The notes beneath the pieces are model-generated. The model saw only the letters and a program-made list of their open reading frames with translations. It did no database searches and was not told where the DNA came from. A DNA stretch of 64,000 bases from Plasmopara viticola (lineage: Eukaryota > Oomycota > Peronosporomycetes > Peronosporales > Peronosporaceae). The DNA lies in assembly GCA_001695595.3 (NCBI GenBank), contig MBPM02000027.1, positions 682,001-746,000 of the forward strand. Direction: 5' to 3'. Of this stretch, positions 10,701 through 22,515 are shown piece after piece. Made by a program: the position numbers and the translations under genes. How positions within the stretch are numbered: position 1 is the first letter of the stretch; every line of letters begins with the position of its first letter.

Positions 10701-13700
10701 AAGGTATTCCGAGATCGTGTGCAATTCTCCACTATCCTATAATTATGTACGTCACTAAGCAAAGTTTTATAGAAAGTTAGGTTCAGAGCTAAGATCATGC
10801 GTACAGCCGTTACAAGGTCAAGCTTGAAGATCAGCTTTTTCCAACTGAAGTTTACTACGTCTCACAAAATGTAACCTTTGAAGAGCACGTCTCACAAAAT
10901 GTAACCTTTGAAGAGCTACGTCTCACAAAATGTAACCTTTGAAGAGCTACGTCTCACAAAATGTAACCTTTGAAGAGCTCCTAAGGCACGAGAAGAAGGT
11001 TTTGGGGCCAAAGCTTGACTTGGCCGGGTAATCTTTCTTTTTACTCGTCAAACTCGTTGTCCACAGAGTTAGCGGGCATATCATGATACAGTAGCTTACG
11101 CCTGGACTTGGAGGTGGTTGATACACTATCAAACCAGTTTTCCGGTGCCCAAAATGGTCAACCTCATTAGCATGGGCAACTCAGTTCGGCTCTTCGCATC
11201 ATATTATCATGGTTGTTTCTTTCTTTACGGGCATGACCTTGTTTATGGCCGAGGATACAAACGGCAAGAATAGAAGGCTGTGGAACTTTCTTTGGACGAT
11301 AGAGTTCTTCTTAAAACACCGTGGCTATTTTTGGTCTTTTTCATGGGCTCCGCGATCGTCCTCAGCTTCTTTGTAGCTCGAGGTCAAAAGCGTCTGTTGT
11401 CTGAGTTTTGATTCTACCAATTATATTTCGAAGTCCAGTTCACAATACAAAAGGAAACATTACCCTATTTGATATCTTCCTCAAACCTATACATACAAAT
11501 TGGTATAAAAAACGATAAGGTTTCTGCTGTGTCAATTTTTCTTTTTATTATAATCTTTTCCTACATAAAGGCAAAGCTTCATCCTACACCCCAGTACAGC
11601 CTCCAACACTGAGGGTTGAACTACATCCGATTAATGGCGAGATCTTACTCGCCACAGACGATACAAAGTGGTCGTTCTGTATTCGGAGAGGATAGAATTA
11701 CCGCTCGTAACAGCCTTTTTGACTTCTAAACATCCTTCGGTCATGTATTACAACTTTTTGACATTCATACGCGGAAAGTTGGTTAGGTCAAAACAAAGAC
11801 TCAACAAGTATTGAAGAGAATTGCCAGTCAGAAGGGCTGTTTTCCAATGACCAATCCATCGACATAAAAAGCAGCTATGGCAATCAAAGCTGCGCGGATC
11901 AGGCTGTGCTTGCAATAATGATTGCGCTGGCAGCAAAGAAAGCGCTTAGCGAGGAAAAGATGGTTCGCCCGAAAAAGAGCCGGCTGGTCAGGGATGACTC
12001 GGGAAGAGCCTCCCACTTCACTAAGGTGAATTACGAGCGCAAAATCGCAATCCACATGCGGTGGTCGATGCAAAATAAGGTAGCAGTAGTATACTGTAAT
12101 TTATTTCAAACCCAGACTTCCTTAAGATCAAAGATTGCTAAAAGAAGTTCACCGCAAGGCCGTATGTCTTTCCGCATGTAGAGTGCTATGTGACCCTGTC
12201 ATATGCTGCCAGAGCCGACGCCTGTTTTTTCGTCACGAGTAACAAGGTGGTGAAGAATATAACAGGAGCAAGCCTGCCGTAGGCAGTCTGAAAACTGGAC
12301 CGGACATGAAATGAGGTGTGCAAGATCAACAAGAAGGGGTGAGCGAACTTTGAGGTTGCAGTACCGACTTTTTTTCTACCTTTGCTCAAGTATGGCCAGT
12401 GCCGCTAGCCCTTGCAGAACGATTTGTCCTCGCTTCCGACACGATAATATTTCACCACTTCTTTATACAAAAGTAAGAAGGAGTGAGCGAGAGCCTTCCT
12501 GCTCTTTGATTTAATTTCTAGTACATTCCACGACACCTTTTCGATCACTTGGATGTGTTGCCAATTATCCAGGCTGTTAGCATCGGAATTTGGTTATGAG
12601 CTTACCTGTAGTGCGCGACGAGACAAGTACGACTGAGGACTAGTGGCAATCGTGCCAGTGGCTATATATGCTGATGCATGCTCGTAGGCAGCCATTTTTG
12701 CCAACTTCATGCTAAGTTAATAGTAGCTAGACGACATGGTGCACAGAGAACGACCTTAGACGCGTCGAATTGGCCCACCTTTTCTTAAAGAGCCGGTGAC
12801 AGCTATTTTGGAGGCGGCGCTATGAATAGCATACCAAGTAAGGTAATGATTTCTAATTTCGAAGTGCTCCAGCAATATTGTTGGATGTGTAGACCCAGTG
12901 CGTCTAGGTCGCATATTGGACGAACACTTCGACAACCACGCCGATGTCAGCACAAATTTTCTTTCAGCATGATATGTCGAATCGCCTTTTGTATTGCCGC
13001 GAACGCCAACACAAACTATCGACGACAAACACCTCCGAATTACAGGTATACGTAGGAAAGCAGTCGGCATACTTATTTTTAACAGGATGCAGTAATTAGA
13101 AGCAGTACGTGAACACAAAGTACGCAGCGGAAAGACTGGCAGATCAAGCTATCCATCGACATCATTTGGCTGAGCATGTAAGTCGACATTACGAGCAAAA
13201 ACATTCATATGAAGGTTACTCACCTCGACCAAAGGTTGCATTTGTTGGACAACACTCTTACCAGCGCGATTGAAGCCGCAGTCCAACTTCTAGCTTTTTG
13301 CCATACAAAATGATTTACCGACACCAACCCACGAAAACACTTGCGCTTCGCATCGCTTCGATATTTGAAAACAGCAAGTACTCTAGAGATGCGAGACGCA
13401 GTATTTTTACGTAGCAACAACAACCCTGATGATCTCAACGAGTCTCTGCCACCGCTCAGCATAATGGCTATTGTAAACGTAATTGAAGTAGGTGCGATTA
13501 TGATCAGGGTTCTTCTTATTCTGAAAGGTAGCAAGAAAAGTGCATTTAATTTGCAAAAGCAAGTTCAAGTAGTGACCTTTCTCTGTTTGCGATGTTGTGT
13601 GATAAATTAGTGTCTGCATTACGCTGTCGCAGTCATGAAACTAAGCGATATCAATTCGGTACAGTGCTAAAATTAAAGATTAACGAACATACAGACAACG

Positions 13701-16080
13701 AAGTGGAAAACTTGCTGGGAGTTGTCAGCCACATTAGAAAACCACCATACGTACTTTTTTTGCTAATGAGATTTGAGCCAAAGGTGGGTTCACATATCAT
13801 CTTCACCAACTTATTGGTCACATGCCTCAACAATGACTCTTGAAGCTACGTTTCATTGTAGGTAAGTACTGCAAAGAACCAAAACCTTTGCTGGTTGTCA
13901 AGAAAAGCCAAAATCGAATTCCATAATGTTGCTGCTTAGTCGCTCAGAATACGCAAACATGGATGCGATAAAGTCTGTGACGGAAGAAAGATGCAACTGT
14001 CAATAACTTTCAAAACAAATTGTAGCGCAGGCGTTTCATGTATTAAAAGATGCAAAGAATGTCATACGCTCGTAAGCCTTACAGACATTACAAAGGGATC
14101 TACGAGGACCGAGCTGTGTTTTCTTTTTGCGATATAAGCACAAAGCCACGACTCAAATGTCATGATTATCAAAGCTTGGATATATATTTCATATTATAAG
14201 ACGAGAATGCTGCTAGCTGATGGAAGTAGTGTAAGCGGTAATATGATGACTTTTTGTAAGGGCCAAGAACTCAAGCCGCGCCCTTTCAGTATAAGATAAT
14301 TGGGTTGTTGGCAATGTGAGCCAGAAGGTGATACAAAAAGCCCAGTTGATGCTTCACGCAATGCAGATGCCTGCGTCGCAATGGATTGAAATATTCTAAT
14401 TACAGCGGAAACTTTGAAAGCTACACCTTCCTTAGCGCTGATGGACGAGGCACATCAAACAAAGCGCTAGCCGATAAGCATTCCAGCCTCAGCAGAAAAT
14501 GAACATGGTGGTTTGTAGGGCATATAGTTCCTGGTAGCTCTCGCTAGCGTAAGGAGGAGCTCTTACTGTGAACGCTAATATGTCTGACTCTAGGCAATTA
14601 TAAAATACAATAGGATACAAAATCTTCGATTGGTGTGCTTTCTCATGACAATTTACGAGCAACATATCAGAAGGTGTTCAGGAGAACACTTAGAAAAATG
14701 TTGGCTGTTGTTCCTTCAAAAATTTTACAATTGGCACGAAGATTAAGAACTTCCAGCTAACGCAGCGGACTGATTCTTTAAAGGTATAGATTTAAGTCGC
14801 AGAATTTATTTATGACTTCAAGTGCTAGCCGATGCGGCTTGCGAAGCTTTGCTATCCACGAAATAAGGTTTTACGATGTCGTCACGTCTGCCTTTAAAGA
14901 AGCATCAGCGCTCTCAATGCCACCCATACTTCGTTGGGTGAGTAATTGCCTAGGCCTTTTTTTGAAAGAGTGTAAGTGAAAACATGACTTACCATAACCG
15001 TGCTTTGTAGGAATGAGGGCTAGCATCCTTGGCCAGATCAGCAGGAAAGTGCTTTTCTTGCCACAGCAATCTCAGAATCAAGTCATAATTGTCCGCGTCA
15101 AAGCAAATAAAATGATGAAAATCTGCAAATAACACAGTCAGGTCTTTCTTAAGTTTAAAAACGTTTGTACTGTAGTCCAATCAAAGTCGACTTGATTTTC
15201 CTGCTTCTTTTCAATCCTCCGACAACCAATTTGGCTTTGCCCAACCAGTTTGAATTTGCAAAATTTGCGACGCACAAAAGTCTTCCAAGAATCGGCATGA
15301 CTTTATACAAGCCTCAGAAGCACTTGTTGTTTATTGATCTTTTAAGAGCTGTCCAGCTCTCAGCTAAGTTCTCACGGCGAGTATTTACTGCTTACCCATC
15401 ATATGGTCTTGGTTCCTTTCGAATCGGATACTAGTGAATAGGTTTATCTTTGATTAAGCGCAGCTTGAATCAGCAGCCTTAAAATCCATTGAAGTAAGAT
15501 GAAAGTCCACTTCGTCGGCCGTTTTCGGGACGGATACGAATCATGGGTCTTACCTTACCGCAGCCAATTTAGCATACTTTTATTACTCGGCAATGTTTTG
15601 AACTATCGCGACCGAACACGAATCTGCATAGCAATAGTTGGGGCTTTATAGGATGAGATAATACCAACTAAGGGCATTTTTGGAGAAAGGAGTCTATTAG
15701 TGGCTGTCCATCGATGCTGCCTGCACTATCCAGAGCTAAGCGCGAGGCGAGACTACTCTTAAGCCACTTTTTAACACAACCATTTTGATGAAACGACTTC
15801 GCAATAAAGGTGAACGTCTGTTCACTAATCCCGGTCTCAAGTGTGCATCAAAATGCAGATCATGTTTATTACAAAATTTGTAACAACATACATGTTCGCA
15901 AAAGGACATCCATTTATATTTAAAATCAGCATACAAAACCGGCATAAAGCTAAGCCCATTATTCCACTGTTAGTACAAAGCTCTTTTGCACGAAAAACTG
16001 AGTTCAAAAATTTTACATCGTCGTATTTATAGAGGCCTCTAAGAGATTGCCACACGTTTGAAAACATGTGCGAACACGGA
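7719..16080. other. gene-poor repeat desert
   Basis: About 8.4 kb with no convincing gene. All open frames are short (mostly under 120 codons) and have no recognisable domain. A GC-richer stretch near 8330-8560 includes an imperfect hairpin (CACACCCTT at 8384 against AAGGGTGTG at 8406), and could be part of an old LTR or other repeat. The longest minus-strand frame, 13118-12756 (120 aa), is unidentified. Only the minisatellite at 10855 is a clear structure. Confidence 0.6.
10855..10977. repeat. minisatellite, 4 copies of a 31-bp unit
   Basis: The unit starts CTACGTCTCACAAAATGTAA and ends CCTTTGAAGAG. It is repeated head to tail at 10855, 10886, 10916 and 10947. The copies are essentially identical except that copy 2 lacks one base (CACGT instead of CTACGT). 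There are no spacers, so this is not a CRISPR array. Near-identity implies recent expansion. Confidence 0.9.
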
Positions 16081-16192
16081 TAAGTTTACTGGGTGTTTTA
16101 TAAATAGGCGTTTAGAATGTCCTTAATATACAAGACGCTTCAAAAAAGAATAAGAACACATGTAATTTTTCTTGAAGCTGCCAATATCTTTT

Positions 16193-17069
16193 GAGAGCCG
16201 CTAACTTCCACCCAGTTTTCGCTAGCTTCCACCCAGTTTGCGACTATATAAAACCTCTAACCCCAATACACAACGGTGATTGGCTACAGTTGCCAAAAAA
16301 TAAATCTAAGGTCTGTAACCTCCAACGCAAACGTGAAAGATTGCGCATCGCATCGTCATCTCTTACTCAACGCCCACCAAAATGCACATTTCTAACGTCA
16401 AGACACTTCAGCTTTTACGATCTTCACAATGAACTGCCTCCAAGATATTTCAGAGCGTACCTGCGGCAGTCTGAAAGAGGCACGCGATACGCTCGACATC
16501 CTATTGCTGATTGAAGATTTGTTTCGAGGGTCAGAAATACCAGAAAAGTTGGTCACAGAGGCGTTGGTGAAGTGAAGGCTGTTTGCCTGGAGTGCTCCTG
16601 TTCTGGAAAAGCAGCCACACCAACACCTTTTGAACAGCGCAAAAGAATTCACCCGAACCGGCGTACCGACTGTCAATTTTCCCTGACTGTCCGTCGAATG
16701 AAAGCAGAAGAACAGTACAACTGGGCCATGAGCTTGATAATGCCGAGCACAACCACGAACCTTTTTCAGGCCCAGCCGTACATCCAACACTGTCTGGAGG
16801 CATTTTGGCATTGACGCATGCCTGCGTTAGAATACATGCTTTTAATAGTCCTCAAATAAGTTGGTTTTTCTATTAAAAAGCGACTGCAGCAGATTGTGCA
16901 TTCAAATTGACATGGGAAAAAAAAAGATTCGAGCAAAGCTGCCTTTTGTATATTTTGTCGCGATAGAGATATTTATAGCCAATCACCGTTGTTTATTGGG
17001 GTTAGGGGCTCTATTTAATCGCAGACTGGGTGGAAGTTAGCGAAAACTGGGTGGAAGTTAGCGGCTCCC
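16193..17069. mobile_element. 877-bp non-autonomous TIR DNA transposon (MULE- or hAT-like)
   Basis: The ends are about 90-bp inverted repeats. The left starts GAGAGCCGCTAACTTCCACC, and the reverse complement of the right starts GGGAGCCGCTAACTTCCACC. The repeats continue to about 16284 and 16979. Each TIR contains a subterminal duplication of GCTAACTTCCACCCAG. Direct 8-bp repeats TATCTTTT flank it at 16185-16192 and 17070-17077, a target-site duplication. Inside (+, about 16560-16790) is a broken zinc-domain coding segment of FAR1/WRKY-GCM1 type (CLECSCSGK, then CQFSLTV, W, and after a one-base shift DNAEHNHEP), the kind found in Mutator-like transposases. The long TIRs and this remnant favour a Mutator-like origin. 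The 8-bp duplication also fits hAT. It has no complete transposase. Confidence 0.85.
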
Positions 17070-17077
17070 TATCTTTT

Positions 17078-17290
17078 ATATGAAAATAAATATATTGGTA
17101 GTTGGTGTTTCTGCAGCCGCTGTAATATGCATCATGGCGGTGCTCGGTACCGTTGTGGATGCTCCTTGCACCGCCACCGTTGATGTCGATCAGAATTAAT
17201 CGGTCGAGCACGGTCAAGCGCAGCTTTTAATTGACACGATTCTGCTGATCATAGCCTTTTTCACTCAAACAGAAGATATTATTAAAAAAA
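17078..17290. repeat. diverged repeat block, paralogous to 34170-34370
   Basis: This shares runs such as GTGGATG..CCTTGC, GCCACCGT, GATCAGAATTAATCG-like and TTCTGCTGATCAT with about 34215-34365 in the same orientation. The sequence left of the transposon (TTTTTCTTGAAGCTGCCAATAT, to 16192) matches TTTTCTTGCGGCTGCCTATAT near 34158-34180. The copy at 34 kb therefore looks like the paralogous site without the 877-bp element. No coding sense was found. Confidence 0.6.
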
Positions 17291-17300
17291 TAAGTATTTG

Positions 17301-17616
17301 TATTGTACTACGTTATCGCGTTGCCAAGTTATGCACGTGCTAGGCTCAGTCTGGCTAGTCCACGGCAAAGAGTGGTGTCCGCATACGTCGGGTCTCGTTC
17401 GGCGGGCAGTGCAGCCAGCACCGAGGTCGTGAGGGTCTTCCATTATTTTGTTAATCTCTGACTTGGTAAGAGCCCAGGTGGCGCTCTGGTGCTGGAGACC
17501 GTCGCGTAAAGGGTGAGACTCGTTAGAGACCTTCAAATGCCCGAGAGCGCCTGCCCGAAGCGCGCGAGCATTTAGCCCTCGCGCTTGGAAGGAGGGCGTC
17601 ACCCCAACCTTTTCCG
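17301..17616 (-). mobile_element. LINE copy A, heavily internally deleted
   Basis: Two stretches match LINE copy B (32915-34063) at high identity: the LINE 3' end (TACGTTATCGCGTTGCCAA onward, plus-strand view) and the LINE 5' end (CTGGTGCTGGAGACCGTCGC through CACCCCAACCTTTTCCG). Nearly all of the endonuclease and reverse-transcriptase coding sequence between them is missing. A 138-codon minus-strand frame runs through it but encodes no intact domain. No clear target-site duplication was found. Confidence 0.8.
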
Positions 17617-17656
17617 TATCATGCACCATAGTACCCTCTAATAATTTTTTACACAT

Positions 17657-18226
17657 AATTGTAGGTATTTCCTCAATTGTTTGGCGAGCCACGCGCATTT
17701 AAGGGAGATGGTGCTGGCCGAAGGACTGTCATGTATGTGGACAACTGTGGCAGCCACAACGCCAGTCCAGGATTACGCGATGTTCTCTCAAAGACTAACT
17801 CTGAACTGCGCTGTTTTCCACCCTGCGCGACCGATATCGTTCAGCATGCTGACTCATTCGTCATCTCAACAATCAAGGACGAATGGACCCGATCGCGGAA
17901 GGCCGACAAGATGCGCATGATCAAAAACGGCGACTGGTCAGACACCGTGCGTATGAACGGGTCGTGGTCTGGAAAGCTGAAGAATCCGGGTAAACGCTTC
18001 TTCTTGGAACTCGCCGCCGAAACCGTACACGCGGTGAACGGGATGCGCGACAGTTGCGGTTTAACATACGCTCGTAAGGCCATGATACGTTGTGGCATGG
18101 CACTTGATGTCGGTGGTCGATAGCACGAATTGCAAATGACGCCGGAACTTCAACAAGTTGTTGGCAAATATCGCATTCACTACGAAGGCACTCCCGTTCC
18201 AGCCCGGCTTTGAATCGCGTAACCAA
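17657..18226 (+). pseudogene. DDE (pogo/Jerky-like) transposase fragment
   Basis: The open segment to 18123 contains VMYVDNCGSHN (second catalytic Asp context) and CFPPCATDIVQHADSFVI, which matches the lpp.aT...QP.D block of DDE_1/pogo transposases. After the stop at 18121-18123 the same frame continues as a further coding-like tail (ELQQVVGKYRI) to about 18211. The 5' half, including the first catalytic Asp and the DNA-binding region, is missing. LINE copy A lies immediately upstream, so the gene is truncated and inactive. Confidence 0.75.
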
Positions 18227-18352
18227 TACATTAATACATAATGCGCTATTTCGGTCACTATGAACGCACTAATTCTCCGTGTTTATGCGGTCCATACTAT
18301 ATCTCAAAGCCCATAATTTAATAAATAATTAAATTAAACACTTCCAAATTAG

Positions 18353-18387
18353 TGTAGACCACACCATTACCGATGGTGTGGTCTGCA
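18353..18387. repeat. 15-bp-stem hairpin
   Basis: TGTAGACCACACCAT, a 5-base loop TACCG, then ATGGTGTGGTCTGCA. All 15 positions pair, one as a G-T wobble. It lies between the transposase fragment and the duplicated block at 18428. It could be a transposon end or a transcript fold. There is no evidence of function. Confidence 0.7.
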
Positions 18388-18427
18388 CCAATATCTGTGA
18401 GCAACCTAGAATGGGAGGTTGAAAAAC

Positions 18428-19140
18428 AGTGTGGTTCGCACTAATTACTGTCATCGGTGCATTCTTTATAATTATGAAATTAGCTATATATCGCAATCTT
18501 ACCCTCTAGATCGATCAATGAATGCGGTGGTAAATATTTTACTTATCGTGTTAGGAATCCATTACGTTCTACAAGAATGCATTCAGCAACTAGTACCGAG
18601 AAGTTTTGATTCGTATGCTAATATATCGCCGCTATTTGTGAAACCTTCAAGTCTTCAAAATTTCAAGCAGCCTCCCTCAACGTGGACTTGACCCAATGGT
18701 GGCTAGTTTTGTGAAAAATTCACTCTCTCAGCTGGTTATCCGCACAGTGAAAGCAATAACGACTCATCTATTTGCGTGACTGATTGAAATGCCGTGTTGA
18801 AGTTGCGCCACCTAAAACGCAAATTGCAAATTCAAGTTAGTAGCCAAAGCACTCAGGTAAGCGAGCTTGCATAAACGTACAAGTTGTCGTGAATTGTGCA
18901 GTGGAACGACAGTTTCTATAGTCGAAGGAGTAAAAAATTTATTCTCCCTATCGACACTCATTGGATCGTCACTTTCATCATCAGCAAACACTTTACTGAC
19001 CGTTCCACATCCATCGACTGGATGCGTTACCAAGGTCCTTGGAGACGGCGGAGACGTATCTGTTGGCAACTGGATCGATGATGAATGTAAAGCCCCGTCG
19101 TCATGGGTACCGTTCTTCCCAATATCACCACCGTAAATTC
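18428..19140. repeat. source block of a segmental duplication (copy at 36470-37135)
   Basis: Similarity to 36470-37135 runs in the same orientation across the 3' flank and last part of the ankyrin/PDZ gene. Shared runs include CCTCCCTCAACGTGGACTTG (18669 and 36683) and GACTCATCTATT. Because non-coding flank is included, this is a DNA-level duplication and not a retrocopy. Confidence 0.85.
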
Positions 19141-20576
19141 CTGAATTATCCCGGACCCAGTCTTCATACGTCTGTTCATCGCCTTCAAGATCCTGATCTT
19201 CGTCAACTGGATGTAACGAGGCATACTTGTCGACGACATTGACGCCCAAGATTTTCTCTGGAATAAAGTCTCCACATGCCGAGTAGTTTTGCATGAGTAG
19301 CTTGGTGCATTGTCGACCGTTGTTTTCCTGCAGTACGTGCACAGCCTCTGCAAACTCCATTTCGTCGATACGAATATCATTCACGGCAACAATATGATTA
19401 TCCGGACGAATTGTGACCCAATCAATGTCTTCACCCACGACAATGCCAATCCGTTTAAGCACAATTAATGGCTGATCAACAAACTCAAACTCTGAAATAC
19501 TCTCCACCTCAACTACGCGCTCATACAAGAACAATTCGTATTGGAAAATCTCGCCCACTGAAGCCTGCACCACTGCATTGCAACCGCTAGCAACCACTTC
19601 CCTCGACATTTTGTTCACATCACTCTTCACGTACACAAATCGAACTGTACTTGCCGACGGAATGTCCTTTGTACTTATAGTCAGTTGTCCGTGTGCATTA
19701 GCAGGGACATAATGATACGACCCCGTTTCGATTTCTGCAGAGTTTTCTTTAGAGATTAGCACCTGAATATAATCCTTCACAGAATGTCGATCTGGCACGT
19801 CGTATTCCACTGCGTTTAAACACTTAGTTAGTTCCAAATTAGTTGTAAATCAATGCAGTATGCTTACACGTAACAAACGATCCTTTTTCGACCTGTCCGC
19901 CCATATCCAGTTGTACCACGCCACTCGGTCGAAAGGCGAGCAGCTTTATTGTATATGCGCTTTTTTCGGTGATCAGATCTAGTGCCTCTTTCAGCTCTTG
20001 AGCTTGAGTGACCCATTCGGACATCTGTCCTCTTTGAAGTAAATCTTGCGGCAACAACCCATAGCTCTCTCTCATGGGTTTTGCCCCAGCATGGATCAGC
20101 ATCCTAATAGCCACCGCGTTTTGAACAAAACAGGCGTAATGTAGTGCTGTCCAGCCATTTTCATCTTTGTGATCCACATTTACTCTTCGTTGGAGCAGCA
20201 AATGGAGGATTTCCGCCTCCTTTGGCATGAGTTCCAAGTCGGCGTCATCCTTGACCTCGTTTACGGTCTCCTCGGCCTCGCAGTAACTGCTCTCTCGACT
20301 ACTATCCATATTTTGCCATTTGTTTTGCATTTTTACCTGTGTATTGGTCGCTAGTTCCTCGTCGCTGTCGCTAAAGCCGTGCAAATCGTCAAAGTCATCG
20401 ATATACGTCGATTGCTCGCGCAAATGCTTTAAGCTAGCGACAGCCAGTAACAGTGGCGTACGTCCACAATCATCGGTGGCTTCAAGCTCCTTGGCTGTCG
20501 CGGTTTCAAGCAACCGATGAACTTGTGCCAGGTCTCCGTACTCACACGCACTGTGGAGCGTTACTGTGTTCCCCAT
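18812..20576 (-). CDS. ankyrin-repeat/PDZ-like protein
   Basis: Two exons, 20576-19868 and 19809-18812, joined across a 58-nt GTAAGC..CGCAG intron in phase, 568 aa. Ankyrin repeats lie near 5-55 (LHSACEYGDLAQVHRLLE; GRTPLLLAVA) and 140-195 (VDHKDENGWTALHYAC). They are separated by an acidic linker. Around 340-415 a PDZ-like fold is suggested by VTIRPDNHIVAVNDIRIDE. The C-terminal 150 residues are acidic and serine-rich. It is a probable scaffold protein with no named orthologue. It is divergent from the DHHC gene with about 243 bp between. Its 3' end was copied to 36.5-37.1 kb. No membrane segment or signal peptide was seen. Confidence 0.75.
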
Positions 20577-20819
20577 CTTTTAATCAAGAAAATTACCGCT
20601 TAGCAATTAATAACGTCCGACGGTGTCTGCCACGTGTATGATATATGACAGGTTTAAACCAAGCGGTACAGAAACGCCGGTACCAAGGCGGATGCTGCGT
20701 GTTCATGACAAGTGCGGAGATTGAGTTTGCAGATAAAGGCATACGTGACTAGATGATAATTAGTGTGCTGTCTACTGTGTAGTGCACTGCTTCGTTCGTT
20801 ATCAATTCTGCCCGTGCTC
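20577..20819. promoter_or_regulatory. intergenic promoter region, ankyrin/PDZ and DHHC genes
   Basis: About 243 bp between divergent starts. If the DHHC protein starts upstream of Met 20820, or has a missed first exon, the shared region is shorter. No specific element was recognised. Confidence 0.4.
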
Positions 20820-21782
20820 ATGGTATTGGCGATCGTGATGCTGGAGTACTGGGTGTTCGTGACGGAGTACTGGGTGCCCGAGTTCCAGCGATCTGTAGGA
20901 TCTGATGTGGGGTTTAAGATATTTGAAGCACTGTTTTTTCACTTTGTAGTGGGCTGTGTACTGGTCGCGTATTATAAGGTCGTGCTAACTGGTACGTGAG
21001 TAGAAGAGAGTAAAACATACCAAGGGCTGACATTGCAAGGATTGCAGATCCTGGATATGTCACACCACTAACTATTCAATGCATGAAAGACGCCATGCAA
21101 GAAGCGCTTGAGAAAGGTGACGGCAAGACTCTACCGATGATCAACACGTGTCAAAAGTGTCAATTGCTGAAACCATTCCGAGCGCATCACTGTAGCTTTT
21201 GCAATCGTTGTGTGTTGAAGATGGGTACGACGTGGTTTTAAAATTGGACATTGGTTTATCATGTGACTTGCTACCTGCAATGGAAACACAGATCATCACT
21301 GTCCGTGGGTCGCAAATTGTGTCGGCCAAGGCAACTACAAATTCTTCTTCCATTTCGTCGTATACGCATTCGTTGCTTTATGTATGTGCGTAAGAGCTCT
21401 TTTAAGACCTTTTCAAGCCGCACTCTTTAGCGAACATACTATCCGTGGTGCTACTGAATTTTCTTCAATGGCAGTTGTTGGGTTTGTATTGGGTGGTGCA
21501 TTGGGGATCAGTCTGTTAGGTTTCGTCGTTGTTCATTCTTACCTTTTGATCCACGGTGCTACGACAATCGAGTGTCACGAGTACGGCCGTGCATTTCCAT
21601 TCAATCAGGGATGGCGGGTCAATTTGACCCAAGTGTTTGGCAAAACGACAATAGACTGGTTAATCCCGACCACGTTAGCCCATGAACAACGCTACGTGCT
21701 GCATCCAGTGGAGCTAGAACACCTCACCGCTGATAACTGCATTGGCAACTTCAGCGACCAAGAAGATGACGCTTTGTTGTAA
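20820..21782 (+). CDS. DHHC-type protein S-acyltransferase
   Basis: Three exons: 20820-20995, 21040-21224, 21292-21782, phases consistent, 283 aa. After N-terminal membrane helices comes DPGYV (62-66), then the cysteine-rich domain TCQKCQLLKPFRAHHCSFC with the catalytic DHHC at 121-124 (DHHCPWVANCVGQGNY). Two more membrane helices follow (about 138-158 and 180-206), then the TTxE motif TTIE at 211-214. These define a palmitoyltransferase that transfers fatty acyl groups to protein cysteines at endomembranes or the plasma membrane. The start is uncertain. The frame is open to 20763 without an ATG, so an upstream exon may supply the first part of the first membrane helix. Its stop is only 60 bp from that of the convergent MsrB gene. 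Confidence 0.85.
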
Positions 21783-21841
21783 AAAGAAACTTAAATCATT
21801 AATTATTCTTATTAATTGCCCAAAAGTCCGCAAGAAACATT

Positions 21842-22515
21842 TCACTGAGGTGGAACTTCCCCAGCGTTAAAGATAAGGGACACACTGTTGACACAGTGAC
21901 GCTCATTCGTAGGCGTCTTAAATCCCTCATTCTTAAACACATGACCCATGTGACTGTAAACATCAACAATATAAAGCACAAGTGGTCAGAAAACTCTTAC
22001 TTGTGTTACTGTTTTCGCCTCACCCGCCGCACTTGGCGCACATAATCTCCGTACGATATCCATCTACATCAGGCACAGCCTACATGATGACAGCACAATT
22101 TAGTATACAATTCATTGCACAACTATCATTGCCAACTGCAGCGCACCTTAATGGCGCCGGGAATGGCGTCGTAGAAGGCGGGCCAGCCACAACCCGAGTC
22201 AAACTTGGTGGTGGATGTATAAACGGGTGTCTTGCAACCAGCACAAACGTAGACACCCGTTTGTTTGTTTTTGTTGTACTCTCCAGTACCAGCGCGTTCC
22301 GTGCCCTTTAGTCGCAATACTTGATATTGCATGGGTGTCAGACGTTGCTTCCACTCGTCGTCTGTGAGTTTCATGACATTGCTGCTAGTACTAGACATGT
22401 TGCGAGATATGGAGAAGCAAGTCAAGGCTGAAGGTCTACTGCTGGCAATGGACGAAGACACGAGGCACGAGCGCACAGCAGATAGCGAGACTAACGAGCG
22501 CACCCACTTTGTCAT
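21842..22515 (-). CDS. msrB: methionine-R-sulfoxide reductase
   Basis: Three exons: 22515-22147, 22079-22024, 21953-21842, phases consistent, 178 aa. It reduces methionine-R-sulfoxide in proteins. The two zinc-binding pairs are CAGC (91-94) and CAKC (137-140), followed by HMGHVF and the catalytic cysteine in RHCVNS (Cys162). FDSGCGWPAFYDA is the family's substrate-site segment. Residues 1-40 are rich in Ser, Arg and hydrophobics with no acids, as in a mitochondrial presequence. Met40 could give a cytosolic form. It shares a 129-bp promoter region with SRP54. Confidence 0.93.

Noticed and set aside
10855..10977. Direct repeats resembling a CRISPR array
   Set aside because: Units abut with no spacers, and the host is a eukaryote.
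16398..16811. 137-codon minus-strand frame inside the TIR transposon
   Set aside because: The opposite strand carries the recognisable FAR1-like segment, so this is an antisense shadow.
20763..20819. Extending the DHHC protein to a GTG start at 20763
   Set aside because: Non-ATG starts are not expected here. A missing upstream exon is more plausible.
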